Of a DNA stretch of 7,798 nucleotides, positions 1-5,872 are shown piece by piece. Origin of the DNA: a bacterium (GTDB lineage: Bacteria > Zixibacteria > MSB-5A5 > GN15 > FEB-12); contig DAOUUR010000093.1 of the NCBI GenBank assembly GCA_030668045.1, positions 1 to 7,798 on the forward strand, given 5' to 3'. Position 1 is the first letter of the stretch. The number at the start of each line of letters is the position of its first letter. The notes under the pieces were generated by a model. It did not search any database. It was given only the letters and a program-made list of their open reading frames with translations, and was not told the origin of the DNA. Both the position numbers and the translations under genes were made by a program.

Positions 1-666
1 CTTCAGCACTTCATTTCGCAGAATCTTGTCTATTTCTCCTGTCTCAACCTTCAAGCCAGAAGATAACTTCCGCACGTCCCTTCGAATAGCGTTCAGCACC
101 GGCGGACTGAGAACAATTGCACCAAGGACAAAACGGTTAACGCTTTGAACGCGTTCATAGTATTTCTCTCGGGCAGCTTTACTCACACCTCTCTTAGACA
201 AGAGAAACAGTTTCTCTTGATCTTCGCCATTTCTTGGATTCAAATCCAGGAAGTTGAAATGGGACACAAGCTCAATGTCGATAGGTTGTTCGTATAAAAT
301 CCGAAACAGCTCCCAATCTACCCCATTCGTGAGCACAACCCATTGCACCCCCTTATTAACACCATAATCAACTGCTTGTTTCATGTGGTTTTCTTTGAGT
401 GTAAGACCTATGGCCTTGACTTCAATCAAGTATTGTATCTTATCTTCCGTCTTGATGGCGAGATCACAGAAGGTCCCACGTATCGCATATTCACTAGTGA
501 TATCCTGATACTTATCGTATCCCATTACATCAGCCAGAATGTCCTGGCAAATAGCTACCGTGTCAGCTTCGTTTACATCTCGATCACGTGCGGTCTTCAG
601 CACGTGCTGGAACTTTGTAACAGTGTTCCTGTATCGCTCAATCACTTTCTTCGGTATTGTAGCCAC
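1..666 (-). CDS. Solitary type I restriction HsdR-N-like nuclease domain protein (partial, C-terminus cut by window edge)
   Basis: 222 residues are visible from a GTG start at 666, and the frame is open to base 1. The start is set by GGAGG at 677-673, six bases upstream. The product resembles the N-terminal nuclease domain of type I restriction R subunits (HSDR_N_2 type). A PD-(D/E)xK core is visible: Glu33 in the first helix, Asp68 in 'FCDLAI', then Glu82-x-Lys84 in 'LIEVKAIG'. Gln97 and 'VVLTNGVDWELF' (110-121) follow, as is typical of the fold. No helicase motifs occur in the visible part. Stand-alone relatives of about 240-260 residues are common, so perhaps 20-40 residues are missing. 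Nothing seen here suggests HsdM or HsdS partners. DNA cleavage is inferred from the core residues; the biological role of these solitary proteins is unknown. Confidence 0.85.
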   Translation of the reverse strand, partial: MATIPKKVIERYRNTVTKFQHVLKTARDRDVNEADTVAICQDILADVMGYDKYQDITSEYAIRGTFCDLAIKTEDKIQYLIEVKAIGLTLKENHMKQAVDYGVNKGVQWVVLTNGVDWELFRILYEQPIDIELVSHFNFLDLNPRNGEDQEKLFLLSKRGVSKAAREKYYERVQSVNRFVLGAIVLSPPVLNAIRRDVRKLSSGLKVETGEIDKILRNEVLK

Positions 667-768
667 AACAATCCTCCATATCCAATACGGTTACTACTTC
701 GTGCATATCATTACGTCTGATTATCCTAGCGCCTTCAATTTCCAGTGCCCGCAGGCCTTCTCAATGCC

Positions 769-797
769 ATCATACCGAATGTCGACTCATTTGTCAA
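769..797 (-). promoter_or_regulatory. Sigma70-type promoter of the HsdR-N-like gene
   Basis: On the minus strand, a perfect -35 box TTGACA (797-792) is separated by exactly 17 bp from TATGAT (774-769), which matches the -10 consensus in five of six positions. Transcription would start near 762, giving a leader of about 96 nt before the GTG at 666. It is one of the two best promoter matches in the window and points directly at the nuclease-like gene. Confidence 0.75.
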
Positions 798-848
798 GCT
801 GTTTTTTCGATGAGCGAACCCAAGTGCAACCAAAATGCTGAATATTTG

Positions 849-877
849 TTGTCCTCATCTCGTATTGAAAGTAGGAT
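849..877 (+). promoter_or_regulatory. Candidate promoter of the zinc-ribbon gene
   Basis: TTGTCC (849-854), a 17-bp spacer and TAGGAT (872-877) match the consensus in four of six positions each. Transcription would begin near 884, about 30 nt before the TTG start at 916. The spacing and position are right, but the boxes are weak. Confidence 0.35.
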
Positions 878-915
878 TACCTATCAAGTGCGCGCCAACG
901 CAAAGGAGTACCAGT

Positions 916-1125
916 TTGCAAAATTTGAATTATCAATGTCCGAAATGCCGGTGGAACCAGTACGAGATTGGCGAAATCAGAGCCGCCGGTGGATTCTGGA
1001 GCAAGATATTCGATGTTCAGGGGCAACGGTATACCGCCGTGATTTGCCGTCAGTGTCGATACACCGAGTTCTTCAAAGCCGACAGTTCCGCCCTAGGCAA
1101 TATCTTCGACTTCTTTACCAATTAG
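916..1125 (+). CDS. Small zinc-ribbon protein, DUF2082 type (predicted nucleic-acid binding)
   Basis: This is a 69-residue protein read from a TTG start. AAAGGAG at 902-908, seven bases before the TTG, decides the start. The longer in-frame ATG at 835 would add 27 residues of unfamily-like sequence and has no comparable site. Four cysteines form the metal knuckles: Cys8/Cys11 (CPKC) and Cys44/Cys47 (CRQC). The family signature 'GEIRAAGGFWSKIFDVQ' (19-35) and 'YTEFF' (49-53) identify it as the DUF2082 / COG3478 type, usually 60-75 residues long. Arginine replaces the usual glycine after each CxxC. Nucleic-acid binding is only the family prediction; no partner or pathway is known. It appears monocistronic and converges on the membrane-protein/repressor operon. 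Confidence 0.8.
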   Translation: MQNLNYQCPKCRWNQYEIGEIRAAGGFWSKIFDVQGQRYTAVICRQCRYTEFFKADSSALGNIFDFFTN

Positions 1126-1155
1126 GTGGCCAACCAGCAGCAAGCCACTCTATTT

Positions 1156-1218
1156 TGGCACACCAGTGGCAGGCAACGTTCTCTTATGCGTTACATCAAC
1201 AGTGGTGTGCCACCACTG
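1156..1218. repeat. Inverted repeats between convergent genes, possible weak bidirectional terminator
   Basis: TGGCACACCA (1156-1165) is repeated as a perfect 10-bp inverted copy at 1203-1212. The right copy also sits in a compact hairpin, CAGTGGT (1200-1206) and ACCACTG (1212-1218), with a five-base loop. The two pairings exclude each other. They fill the gap between the zinc-ribbon stop (1125) and the stop of the convergent membrane-protein gene (1220). There is no T-run, so a terminator role is a guess from position. Confidence 0.35.
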
Positions 1219-1219
1219 A

Positions 1220-1648
1220 TTAGTAATCCTTCTCCCGCCAGGCGATCACCGATGACGGCAACGTATGGGCCAGATAAAGTAAGCTGGCGAATATCAGTAT
1301 CAACAACGAGTCCCACTGCGGCGTTAAAAGCGCGATAACCAGTAGCACCAATAGGCTGATCACCGTGAATATGCCATAGGCATACCTGAGCGATTCATGC
1401 GTTACCTGCAATTCGCGTTCATCAAGATTTTCAACTTTTGTGTGTACCAGTTTCCAGAGTTTTGTTCTGACATGCAGGCTAAAAAAAGTGATTAGCGCTA
1501 CAAGTATCGCTGTTACTACTGAGGCCGCAACCGGGACATTCCACCCGATCCTGCCAGCCAGATAGAAGCAGACAAGGAAGAGCAGGATGGCGCCGTAGTT
1601 GATCACCACCGCCAGCCGCCGACTTGTCCTGGGGATTAGCTTTTCCAT
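1220..1648 (-). CDS. Small four-helix inner-membrane protein of an XRE-linked operon
   Basis: 142 residues with four predicted membrane helices, at about 13-32, 39-58, 90-108 and 113-131. A charged cytosolic loop (59-89) contains 'ENLDERELQ' (73-81), and the tail is charged (WREKDY). The layout, with an acidic 'DER' motif between helix pairs, recalls the DUF2178-like membrane proteins encoded beside small XRE regulators, but I cannot make a firm family assignment. The ATG lies one base after the stop of the upstream repressor gene. Its ribosome site GAGGAG is inside the last repressor codons, so the two are almost certainly co-transcribed and translationally coupled. The function is unknown. 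By analogy it may report a membrane or stress state to the regulator, which is inference only. Confidence 0.8.
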   Translation of the reverse strand: MEKLIPRTSRRLAVVINYGAILLFLVCFYLAGRIGWNVPVAASVVTAILVALITFFSLHVRTKLWKLVHTKVENLDERELQVTHESLRYAYGIFTVISLLVLLVIALLTPQWDSLLILIFASLLYLAHTLPSSVIAWREKDY

Positions 1649-1649
1649 C

Positions 1650-1910
1650 TTATTCTCCTCTTTCGATTCGACGTTCCATCAACTCCACGCTCAACGGCTT
1701 CATCGGTACAGTTGAAAAGATCATCTCAATGGGCAGCCCAAAAACTTCGCCGATTCTGAAAGCCAGATCAAGACTCGGATTGTACTCTTCTCTTTCGAGA
1801 TAACCGACAGTCTGGAAATTGACTCCAATCTTTCCGGCAAGTTCCTTTCGGGAGAGGCCGCGCTCTTCCCGCAGGACCGCAATTCGATTATATAGTTTCC
1901 GACCTTTCAT
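1650..1910 (-). CDS. XRE-family HTH transcriptional regulator
   Basis: 86 residues, mostly one HTH_3/Cro-C1-type domain. The helix-turn-helix spans about residues 20-41 (SRKELAGKIGVNFQTVGYLE) and is followed by 'NPSLDLAFRIGEVFGLPIEMIF' around 44-65, the usual third to fifth helices of this family. The ATG at 1910 was chosen because AGAGAGG lies just upstream (three-base spacing, rather tight) and because it begins the family-like 'MKGRKLYNRI'. A longer in-frame ATG at 1967 lies inside the operator palindrome and is rejected. Compared with the frequent 'SRQTINxIE' recognition helix, this one reads 'NFQTVGYLE', so its DNA specificity may differ. The palindrome upstream suggests autorepression. 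It is the first gene of a two-gene operon with the membrane protein. Confidence 0.88.
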   Translation of the reverse strand: MKGRKLYNRIAVLREERGLSRKELAGKIGVNFQTVGYLEREEYNPSLDLAFRIGEVFGLPIEMIFSTVPMKPLSVELMERRIERGE

Positions 1911-1939
1911 ATTCCTCTCTTTCGGTAATCTATACGGCG

Positions 1940-1967
1940 AATATAGCAAATAGTTGTATATATACAA
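1940..1967 (-). promoter_or_regulatory. Candidate promoter of the XRE/membrane-protein operon
   Basis: TTGTAT (1967-1962), a 16-bp spacer and TATATT (1945-1940) are read on the minus strand. The start would be near 1933, about 23 nt before the ATG. The -35 box lies inside the palindromic operator, so a bound repressor would block it. Confidence 0.5.
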
Positions 1968-1972
1968 CTATT
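1949..1972. promoter_or_regulatory. Perfect 24-bp palindromic operator, probably bound by the XRE regulator
   Basis: The sequence reads the same on both strands from 1949 to 1972; the half-site is AATAGTTGTATA. A further TTGTATA half-site sits at 1975-1981, 21 bp (two helical turns) from the left half-site at 1954 and in the same orientation. Binding by the adjacent XRE protein is inferred from position and symmetry. Confidence 0.65.
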
Positions 1973-1983
1973 ATTTGTATAAT
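1954..1983 (+). promoter_or_regulatory. Divergent plus-strand promoter sharing the operator
   Basis: A perfect -10 box TATAAT (1978-1983) follows TTGTAT (1954-1959) at an 18-bp spacing. The -35 lies in the left half of the palindrome. The predicted start near 1990 gives a leader of about 210 nt before the membrane-protein gene at 2201. No nearer gene is a convincing target. Confidence 0.45.
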
Positions 1984-2121
1984 TAGGGCATTTATTTACT
2001 GCTGAGGCTAATGCATTGTAAGGCAACCTGTTATCGGTCGGGAGGATTTGAGGGGGGCGTCCCGTCTGTCATGGCCCGGAAAGTCGATATTTGGCCAATC
2101 CTGCCGATAATTAATCTGATG

Positions 2122-2169
2122 GCTCAGGTGTCGCCACAAGCGGCGATAAAACGAGGAGGTCACCTGAGC
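2122..2169 (+). promoter_or_regulatory. Structured leader element with an embedded Shine-Dalgarno-like sequence
   Basis: GCTCAGGTG (2122-2130) pairs perfectly with CACCTGAGC (2161-2169). Immediately inside, TCGCC (2131-2135) pairs with GGCGA (2142-2146) over a six-base loop, stacking on the outer helix. The 14-nt bulge left on the 3' side ends in AGGAGGT (2154-2160), a full Shine-Dalgarno match with no ATG, GTG or TTG at working distance. It lies 32 bases upstream of the gene at 2201. A regulatory role is inferred. Confidence 0.4.
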
Positions 2170-2200
2170 GGCAGAAAGAAATCAGGAGAGCTGTTAGCGT

Positions 2201-2836
2201 ATGGTGAAGATACCCGATAACTTGCCACAGGTTTTTGGAGGTGGCGGAGAAACCGCCAGCTCGAAACCATCGATGGGTGACTTTGGGATGATCATCCCAG
2301 CCGGCAAGAAACCGCCGGCTCCGGCAGATCCCGGATTTGATCAGCCAACCGAAGATTCACATTTCCGTCGTCCGATTAATACCGACGCGCGGAAACTTCA
2401 GCAACAACTGGGAGCATCGAGGGCGGATGACCCCAACTACATCATGGCTATCCTCGGCGGTGCCGCCGCGGCTTTGTTGGGCGCGACTGTCTGGGCGACA
2501 TTTGCCTATGTGACCGGCATCCAGATCGGATTCATGGCAATTGGTGTCGGCATTCTCGTTGGACACGCTGTTCGAATTTTTGGGCACGGTTCCGATGCAT
2601 CGTTTGGAATCATCGGTGCCACTCTCGCCGCGGTCGGATGTTTGACCGGTGATATCTTTATGGTCTGCCAGTTTATTGCCGAACAGCAGGGGATGGGGAC
2701 GCTTGAGGTTTTATCGCGGATCAATCTCAGCTATGCGATCAAATCCCTCACCGAGCACTATTCGTTCATTGACATTATTTTCTACGGTCTGGCTCTATTC
2801 TATGGTTTCAAGTACGCTTTCGATGACGGTGCATAG
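2201..2836 (+). CDS. Hypothetical four-helix membrane protein with Gly/Pro-rich N-terminus
   Basis: 211 residues that I cannot place in a named family. The first 78 residues are polar, low-complexity and probably disordered (GGGGE at 13-17; PAGKKPPAPADPG at 33-45). Then come four predicted membrane segments: about 81-103, 110-127, 135-157 and 188-206. Small-residue motifs such as 'LGGAAAALLGA' (85-95) and 'GIQIGFMAIGVGILVGHAVR' (106-125) suggest tight helix packing. An in-frame TAG at 2195 makes ATG 2201 the first possible start. AGGAG at 2184-2188 is 12 bases upstream, rather far. The gene stands alone: a long leader precedes it and a strong terminator follows. The divergent promoter at the XRE operator could drive it, which would tie it to the same regulator. 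Confidence 0.8.
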   Translation: MVKIPDNLPQVFGGGGETASSKPSMGDFGMIIPAGKKPPAPADPGFDQPTEDSHFRRPINTDARKLQQQLGASRADDPNYIMAILGGAAAALLGATVWATFAYVTGIQIGFMAIGVGILVGHAVRIFGHGSDASFGIIGATLAAVGCLTGDIFMVCQFIAEQQGMGTLEVLSRINLSYAIKSLTEHYSFIDIIFYGLALFYGFKYAFDDGA

Positions 2837-2867
2837 ACCGGACAATTGATAAACTAAGAAGATCATT

Positions 2868-2897
2868 AAGGCAGGAGCAGATCGCTCCTGCCTTTTT
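2868..2897 (+). terminator. Rho-independent terminator
   Basis: AAGGCAGGAGC (2868-2878) and GCTCCTGCCTT (2884-2894) form a perfect 11-bp stem with a five-base loop, running into five Ts (2893-2897). It begins 31 bases after the stop of the membrane-protein gene and isolates it from the next unit. Confidence 0.95.
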
Positions 2898-2933
2898 ATT
2901 GTGGGCGTAGGCCAATCAAAGATCATAAGCAAC

Positions 2934-2962
2934 TGGACAACGGGCGCCTCTGGTGGTATGAT
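2934..2962 (+). promoter_or_regulatory. Promoter of the beta-barrel/methyltransferase operon
   Basis: TGGACA (2934-2939, five of six matches), a 17-bp spacer and TATGAT (2957-2962, five of six) are present. A TG at 2954-2955 makes it an extended -10. The start would be near 2969, giving a leader of about 49 nt before the ATG at 3018. It follows directly after the upstream terminator. Confidence 0.75.
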
Positions 2963-3017
2963 CCACAGTGTGGTAACAGCAAGAATCGTCTGCATAATGA
3001 AGAAGAGGAGCAAGACT

Positions 3018-3686
3018 ATGAGAATAGGTTCTAATGTAACTCAAAGACTGCGGGTGATGGAAGTGCTGTGCGGGATTATCGTCGCAGCATTGATTTTGTC
3101 AGCGTCGGTGGCCGAGGCTGCTGGGAAGTTCGGTGCTAAGGTCGGTCTGGTGATAGCGGATCAGACGTATAGCTATTCGAATGAATGGGGTGAGATTGAT
3201 CGTGACAGCAAGACTGGTGTCGTCTTTGGGCTTTTTACCGACTATCAGATCATACCGGGAATCGCCATCAGGCCGGAGCTTCAGTATGTCCAGAAAGGGA
3301 GCAAGGTTGATGTGATGGAAACCACCGAGGCATATCCTGAAGGTATTGGAACTATAGAGATCGTTGATCACGTCGATTACCTTTCGATCCCGGTAATGCT
3401 CAAGATCGGTCTTCCCGGGGGCGTGCAATCGTTATACTTGATAGCCGGTCCCCGATTTGATATTAAGCTGCGCACCAAATCGAAATTCAATTCCATTGTC
3501 TTAGACAAATACGAGTCAACAGTTTTTGGTGCAACTTTTGGAGTGGGTAAACAGTTTTCGTTCGGACCATTGCCAGCTGTTCTGGTCGAGTTCAACTATT
3601 ATCATGATTTCTCGGACGCCTACGAGGGCGACATCCTGACAATTAAGAATAAAGGCTTCGCACTTGTCGCAGGGGTGGGGTTGTAA
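3018..3686 (+). CDS. PorT-like outer-membrane beta-barrel protein
   Basis: 222 residues. The ATG at 3018 is preceded by AGAGGAG (3004-3010) at a seven-base spacing; longer in-frame ATGs upstream overlap the promoter. The N-terminus is a signal peptide: basic residues to 12, hydrophobic core around 16-30, probable cleavage after 'AEA' at residue 34. The mature part is rich in alternating hydrophobic strands. It carries hallmarks of the PorT / outer-membrane beta-barrel family: 'GAKVGL' (39-44), 'IRPELQYVQKGSK' (84-96), 'VDYLSIPVMLKIG' (119-131) and 'YLIAGPRFDIKL' (140-151). The size fits an eight- to ten-stranded barrel. The role is probably a structural or small passive outer-membrane protein; PorT-type names do not prove a function in type IX secretion. 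It is first in a unit with a methyltransferase 39 bp downstream. Confidence 0.87.
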   Translation: MRIGSNVTQRLRVMEVLCGIIVAALILSASVAEAAGKFGAKVGLVIADQTYSYSNEWGEIDRDSKTGVVFGLFTDYQIIPGIAIRPELQYVQKGSKVDVMETTEAYPEGIGTIEIVDHVDYLSIPVMLKIGLPGGVQSLYLIAGPRFDIKLRTKSKFNSIVLDKYESTVFGATFGVGKQFSFGPLPAVLVEFNYYHDFSDAYEGDILTIKNKGFALVAGVGL

Positions 3687-3725
3687 GGGGGGGTAGGCTC
3701 ACCGGGCACACTGGAGATTATCTGC

Positions 3726-4433
3726 ATGGATCCATTGATAGAAGAATTGAAAGGTTGCGATGGCGGCCGGATTCTGGATGTAGCTTGTAGTCATGGCGAC
3801 TTTTTGAAGCTGCTTACCGAATCGTTTGACAACTTTACCGAGGCGATCGGTATCGATTGGGCAGGCGAGAGAATCGAACAGGCAAGAGAGACGTGCCCCG
3901 AGGCGCTTCGTTTTCAGGTCATGGATGCTTCGGCAATTGAGTACCCTGACAATCACTTCGACACGGTAGCTATCCGACACTCCCTTCATCATTTGCCAAA
4001 TGTTGGGTTGGTGCTGGACGAGATGAAACGGGTGCTGAAACCTGGTGGCCGTTTTATTGTCTGCGAGGTCACTCAGGCGCCGGAAACTGAAAGGGAAAAT
4101 TCCCATCGGCACGCCCACCATTGGTGGGCCAGGGTGTCCAGATCAAAAGGCGATACGCATAACGAGACGTTTACGGTCGACAAAGTTCGCGCTGCGGTCA
4201 GCCCATTGAACTTGAAGGAGATGCGGCATCTAGAATTTCTGGAAGAAATGACAGAAGAGGAGATGTCAAAAGCTATCGCGGAGATTATCGAGGTGAACGC
4301 CAAATTCATCGACGAGTTGACCGAATCGGGAACCGATATTGATCTAATCAGTGAAGGTAAGACGATCTCGGCGATCCTACAGCGCGATGGCCTCACACTT
4401 GAAAGCATTTACTACATCTTTGGCCGTAAGTAG
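3726..4433 (+). CDS. Class I SAM-dependent methyltransferase (Methyltransf_11/UbiE-like)
   Basis: 235 residues. Motif I is 'ILDVACSHGDFLK' (16-28), followed by the acidic ribose-binding residue Asp44 in 'IGIDWA', Asp67 in 'VMDAS' for the adenine side, 'FDTVAIRHSLHHL' (78-90) and 'LKPGGRFIVCEV' (104-115). This is the order expected for a SAM-binding Rossmann fold. Motif I is unusual in reading ACSHG instead of the common GCGTG. The C-terminal third is helical and acidic, with 'THNETFT' (144-150), and may form the substrate cap. The substrate is unknown; a small molecule is more likely than DNA or rRNA, since no such signature motif is present. GGAG at 3713-3716 is nine bases before the ATG. 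It is probably co-transcribed with the barrel gene 39 bp upstream, with no terminator between. Confidence 0.85.
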   Translation: MDPLIEELKGCDGGRILDVACSHGDFLKLLTESFDNFTEAIGIDWAGERIEQARETCPEALRFQVMDASAIEYPDNHFDTVAIRHSLHHLPNVGLVLDEMKRVLKPGGRFIVCEVTQAPETERENSHRHAHHWWARVSRSKGDTHNETFTVDKVRAAVSPLNLKEMRHLEFLEEMTEEEMSKAIAEIIEVNAKFIDELTESGTDIDLISEGKTISAILQRDGLTLESIYYIFGRK

Positions 4434-4524
4434 AGAAGCAGGAGCTCCAACCCGTAATATTGACACGCCGACATCCTTGAGCAGCGGACCTTCACACGCA
4501 CTACTGTTAGCATTCTGTTGCTTG

Positions 4525-5583
4525 CTACCATTCCCCCCTGTGTGGATCGATCTGGTCATAGGTGCCACCGAATATGATGCGATCGCGGATGGGACCTTTC
4601 AGGAAATCGTGTGGGAAGCCCAACTCGATCGCGCTGACTTCATTCAGCCGTCGCAGGTCATCATCATTGAGCGTGAACTCCAGACAACCGAGATTGTCCA
4701 GCATCTGCTTCTCGGTTCGAGCGCCGATAATCGGAATCTGCAATCCTGACTGCTGCCGTACCCAGTTGATCGCCACCTGCGCAGGTGAGACCTGCTTTTC
4801 TTCCGCAATCTTAGCAACGACGTCGGCAATAGCCAGATTCTTTTCAGTCAGACGTTTGTCCATGACTTGAATTCGTTTGGAATCGGTCGCCTCGTACTTA
4901 TCACCCTTTCTTGAATACTTGCCGGTCAACATACCGCCGCCAACAACCGCCCAGGGGGTGATGGCCATATCAAACGCCTGCGCCATCGGGATCAGATCAC
5001 GCTCGGTGGTTCGTTGAATCAACGAGTACTCGACCTGCAGAGCTACAAAACGTGTCCAGCCTCGAAGCTCGGCGATTGTATTGGCCTGCGAAACCCGCCA
5101 GGCTGGAGTGTCGGAGATACCGGCGTAGATGATTTTTCCGGCTCGGATCAGATCGTCCAGCGCCCGCATCACTTCCTCGACCGGCGTCATGTAGTCCCAG
5201 GCATGGAGCCAATAGAGGTCAATATAATCGGTACCAAGACGTTTGAGGCTGGCTTCGCACGCCTGTACCATGTTCTTACGACTGTTCCCGCAGGCGTTGG
5301 GATCGCCCGGATTCATGGTAAGAGTATATTTGGTAGCGACTACAAAACGTTCACGATCAGCGGCTACAAACTCACCGACCAGTTTCTCACTGGTGCCTTC
5401 GGTGTACTTGTTGGCAGTGTCGATAAAATTTCCACCGGCATTGACATAGGCATCGAAAATCCTGCGGCATTCATCGCGGTCGGCCCCCCATCCCCATTCT
5501 TCGCCAAACGTCATCACGCCGAGCGCAAGTTCCGATACCCGCACCCCGCTTTTACCGAGTAATTTATAGCGCATTATCGACAT
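4525..5583 (-). CDS. Aldo/keto reductase
   Basis: 352 residues, full length for the family (usually 310-350). It begins 'MRYKLLGKSGVRVSELALG', the standard first strand of the (beta/alpha)8 barrel. The catalytic tetrad is intact: Asp55 and Tyr60 in 'FIDTANKYTEG', Lys85 in 'VVATK' and His127 in 'LYWLHAWD'. 'GKIIYAGISDTPAWRV' (149-164) and 'IPIIGART' (283-290), the cofactor-phosphate region, also fit. It should reduce an aldehyde or ketone, or work in reverse, with NAD(P)H in the cytoplasm; the substrate cannot be told. AAGGAG lies six bases before the ATG at 5583 and fixes this start over the ATG three codons later. The gene converges on the methyltransferase and diverges from the adaptor gene, so it looks monocistronic. 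The 91-bp gap to the methyltransferase holds no clear terminator. Confidence 0.93.
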   Translation of the reverse strand: MSIMRYKLLGKSGVRVSELALGVMTFGEEWGWGADRDECRRIFDAYVNAGGNFIDTANKYTEGTSEKLVGEFVAADRERFVVATKYTLTMNPGDPNACGNSRKNMVQACEASLKRLGTDYIDLYWLHAWDYMTPVEEVMRALDDLIRAGKIIYAGISDTPAWRVSQANTIAELRGWTRFVALQVEYSLIQRTTERDLIPMAQAFDMAITPWAVVGGGMLTGKYSRKGDKYEATDSKRIQVMDKRLTEKNLAIADVVAKIAEEKQVSPAQVAINWVRQQSGLQIPIIGARTEKQMLDNLGCLEFTLNDDDLRRLNEVSAIELGFPHDFLKGPIRDRIIFGGTYDQIDPHRGEW

Positions 5584-5629
5584 ATGTCACTCCTTCTTCC
5601 TGGTTTGCAATAGAATAGCTACCATGTGA

Positions 5630-5658
5630 AAGTTACGGAGTGGAAGCCAACCGGTCAA
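5630..5658 (-). promoter_or_regulatory. Weak candidate promoter of the aldo/keto reductase gene
   Basis: On the minus strand TTGACC (5658-5653) is followed after 17 bp by TAACTT (5635-5630), which is a poor -10. A second, overlapping TTGACA lies at 5664-5659, produced by a tandem GTCAAT repeat (5654-5665) on the plus strand. The -35 is good and the -10 is not. Confidence 0.25.
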
Positions 5659-5771
5659 TGTCAATTGGGAGTGCGAACGAGACTACAGCAGTGACACACT
5701 ACCCCATCCTCATTTACGATGCATGCGCACAATTGTTTCACTACCGGGTCGCTGTCGTTACAGACTGAGCG

Positions 5772-5793
5772 GGCAACGTTGTTGCCTTTTTTT
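5772..5793 (+). terminator. Orphan intrinsic-terminator-like hairpin
   Basis: GGCAAC (5772-5777) and GTTGCC (5781-5786) form a six-bp stem with a three-base loop, followed by seven Ts (5787-5793). No plus-strand gene ends upstream, since the neighbour at 4525-5583 is transcribed the other way. It could end a small RNA or act as an attenuator in the adaptor leader. GTTGC (5781-5785) could pair instead with GCAAC (5794-5798). Confidence 0.5.
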
Positions 5794-5842
5794 GCAACCT
5801 TTTAATCGTTTCGTAGTCTTATGGAACATACCGCAGATAAAG

Positions 5843-5872
5843 GGCAAGATTTGCCAAGAGGCGAAACTTGCC
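5843..5872. repeat. Long hairpin/dyad upstream of the adaptor gene
   Basis: Two 13-base arms, 5843-5855 and 5860-5872, pair with one G-U wobble and one A-A mismatch around an AAGA loop. The ends are GGCAAG and CTTGCC. It ends 56 bases before the ATG at 5929 and has no T-run, so it is more likely an operator dyad or leader hairpin than a terminator. Confidence 0.5.

Noticed and set aside
714..786. Short minus-strand frame reading VDIRYDGIEKACGHWKLKALG before a TAA, in the leader of the HsdR-N-like gene
   Set aside because: It is preceded directly by a stop, has no start codon, and overlaps the promoter -10 box. It could be a gene remnant, but nothing supports that.
343..841. Plus-strand frames at 343-720 and 539-841
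   Set aside because: They are antisense to the HsdR-N-like gene and its promoter, whose conserved nuclease core is clear; their translations are low in recognisable content.
2011..2220. Plus-strand reading frame of 69 codons in the leader, overlapping the start of the gene at 2201; an internal ATG at 2071 gives 49 codons
   Set aside because: There is no ribosome binding site at working distance from either ATG, the translation is not family-like, and the region is better explained as a structured leader.
4434..4524. Search for a bidirectional terminator between the convergent methyltransferase and reductase genes
   Set aside because: Only a short GGAGCTCC palindrome near 4441 is present, with no stem plus T-run on either strand.
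5014..5562. Plus-strand frame of 182 codons
   Set aside because: It is antisense to the aldo/keto reductase, which has all four catalytic residues.
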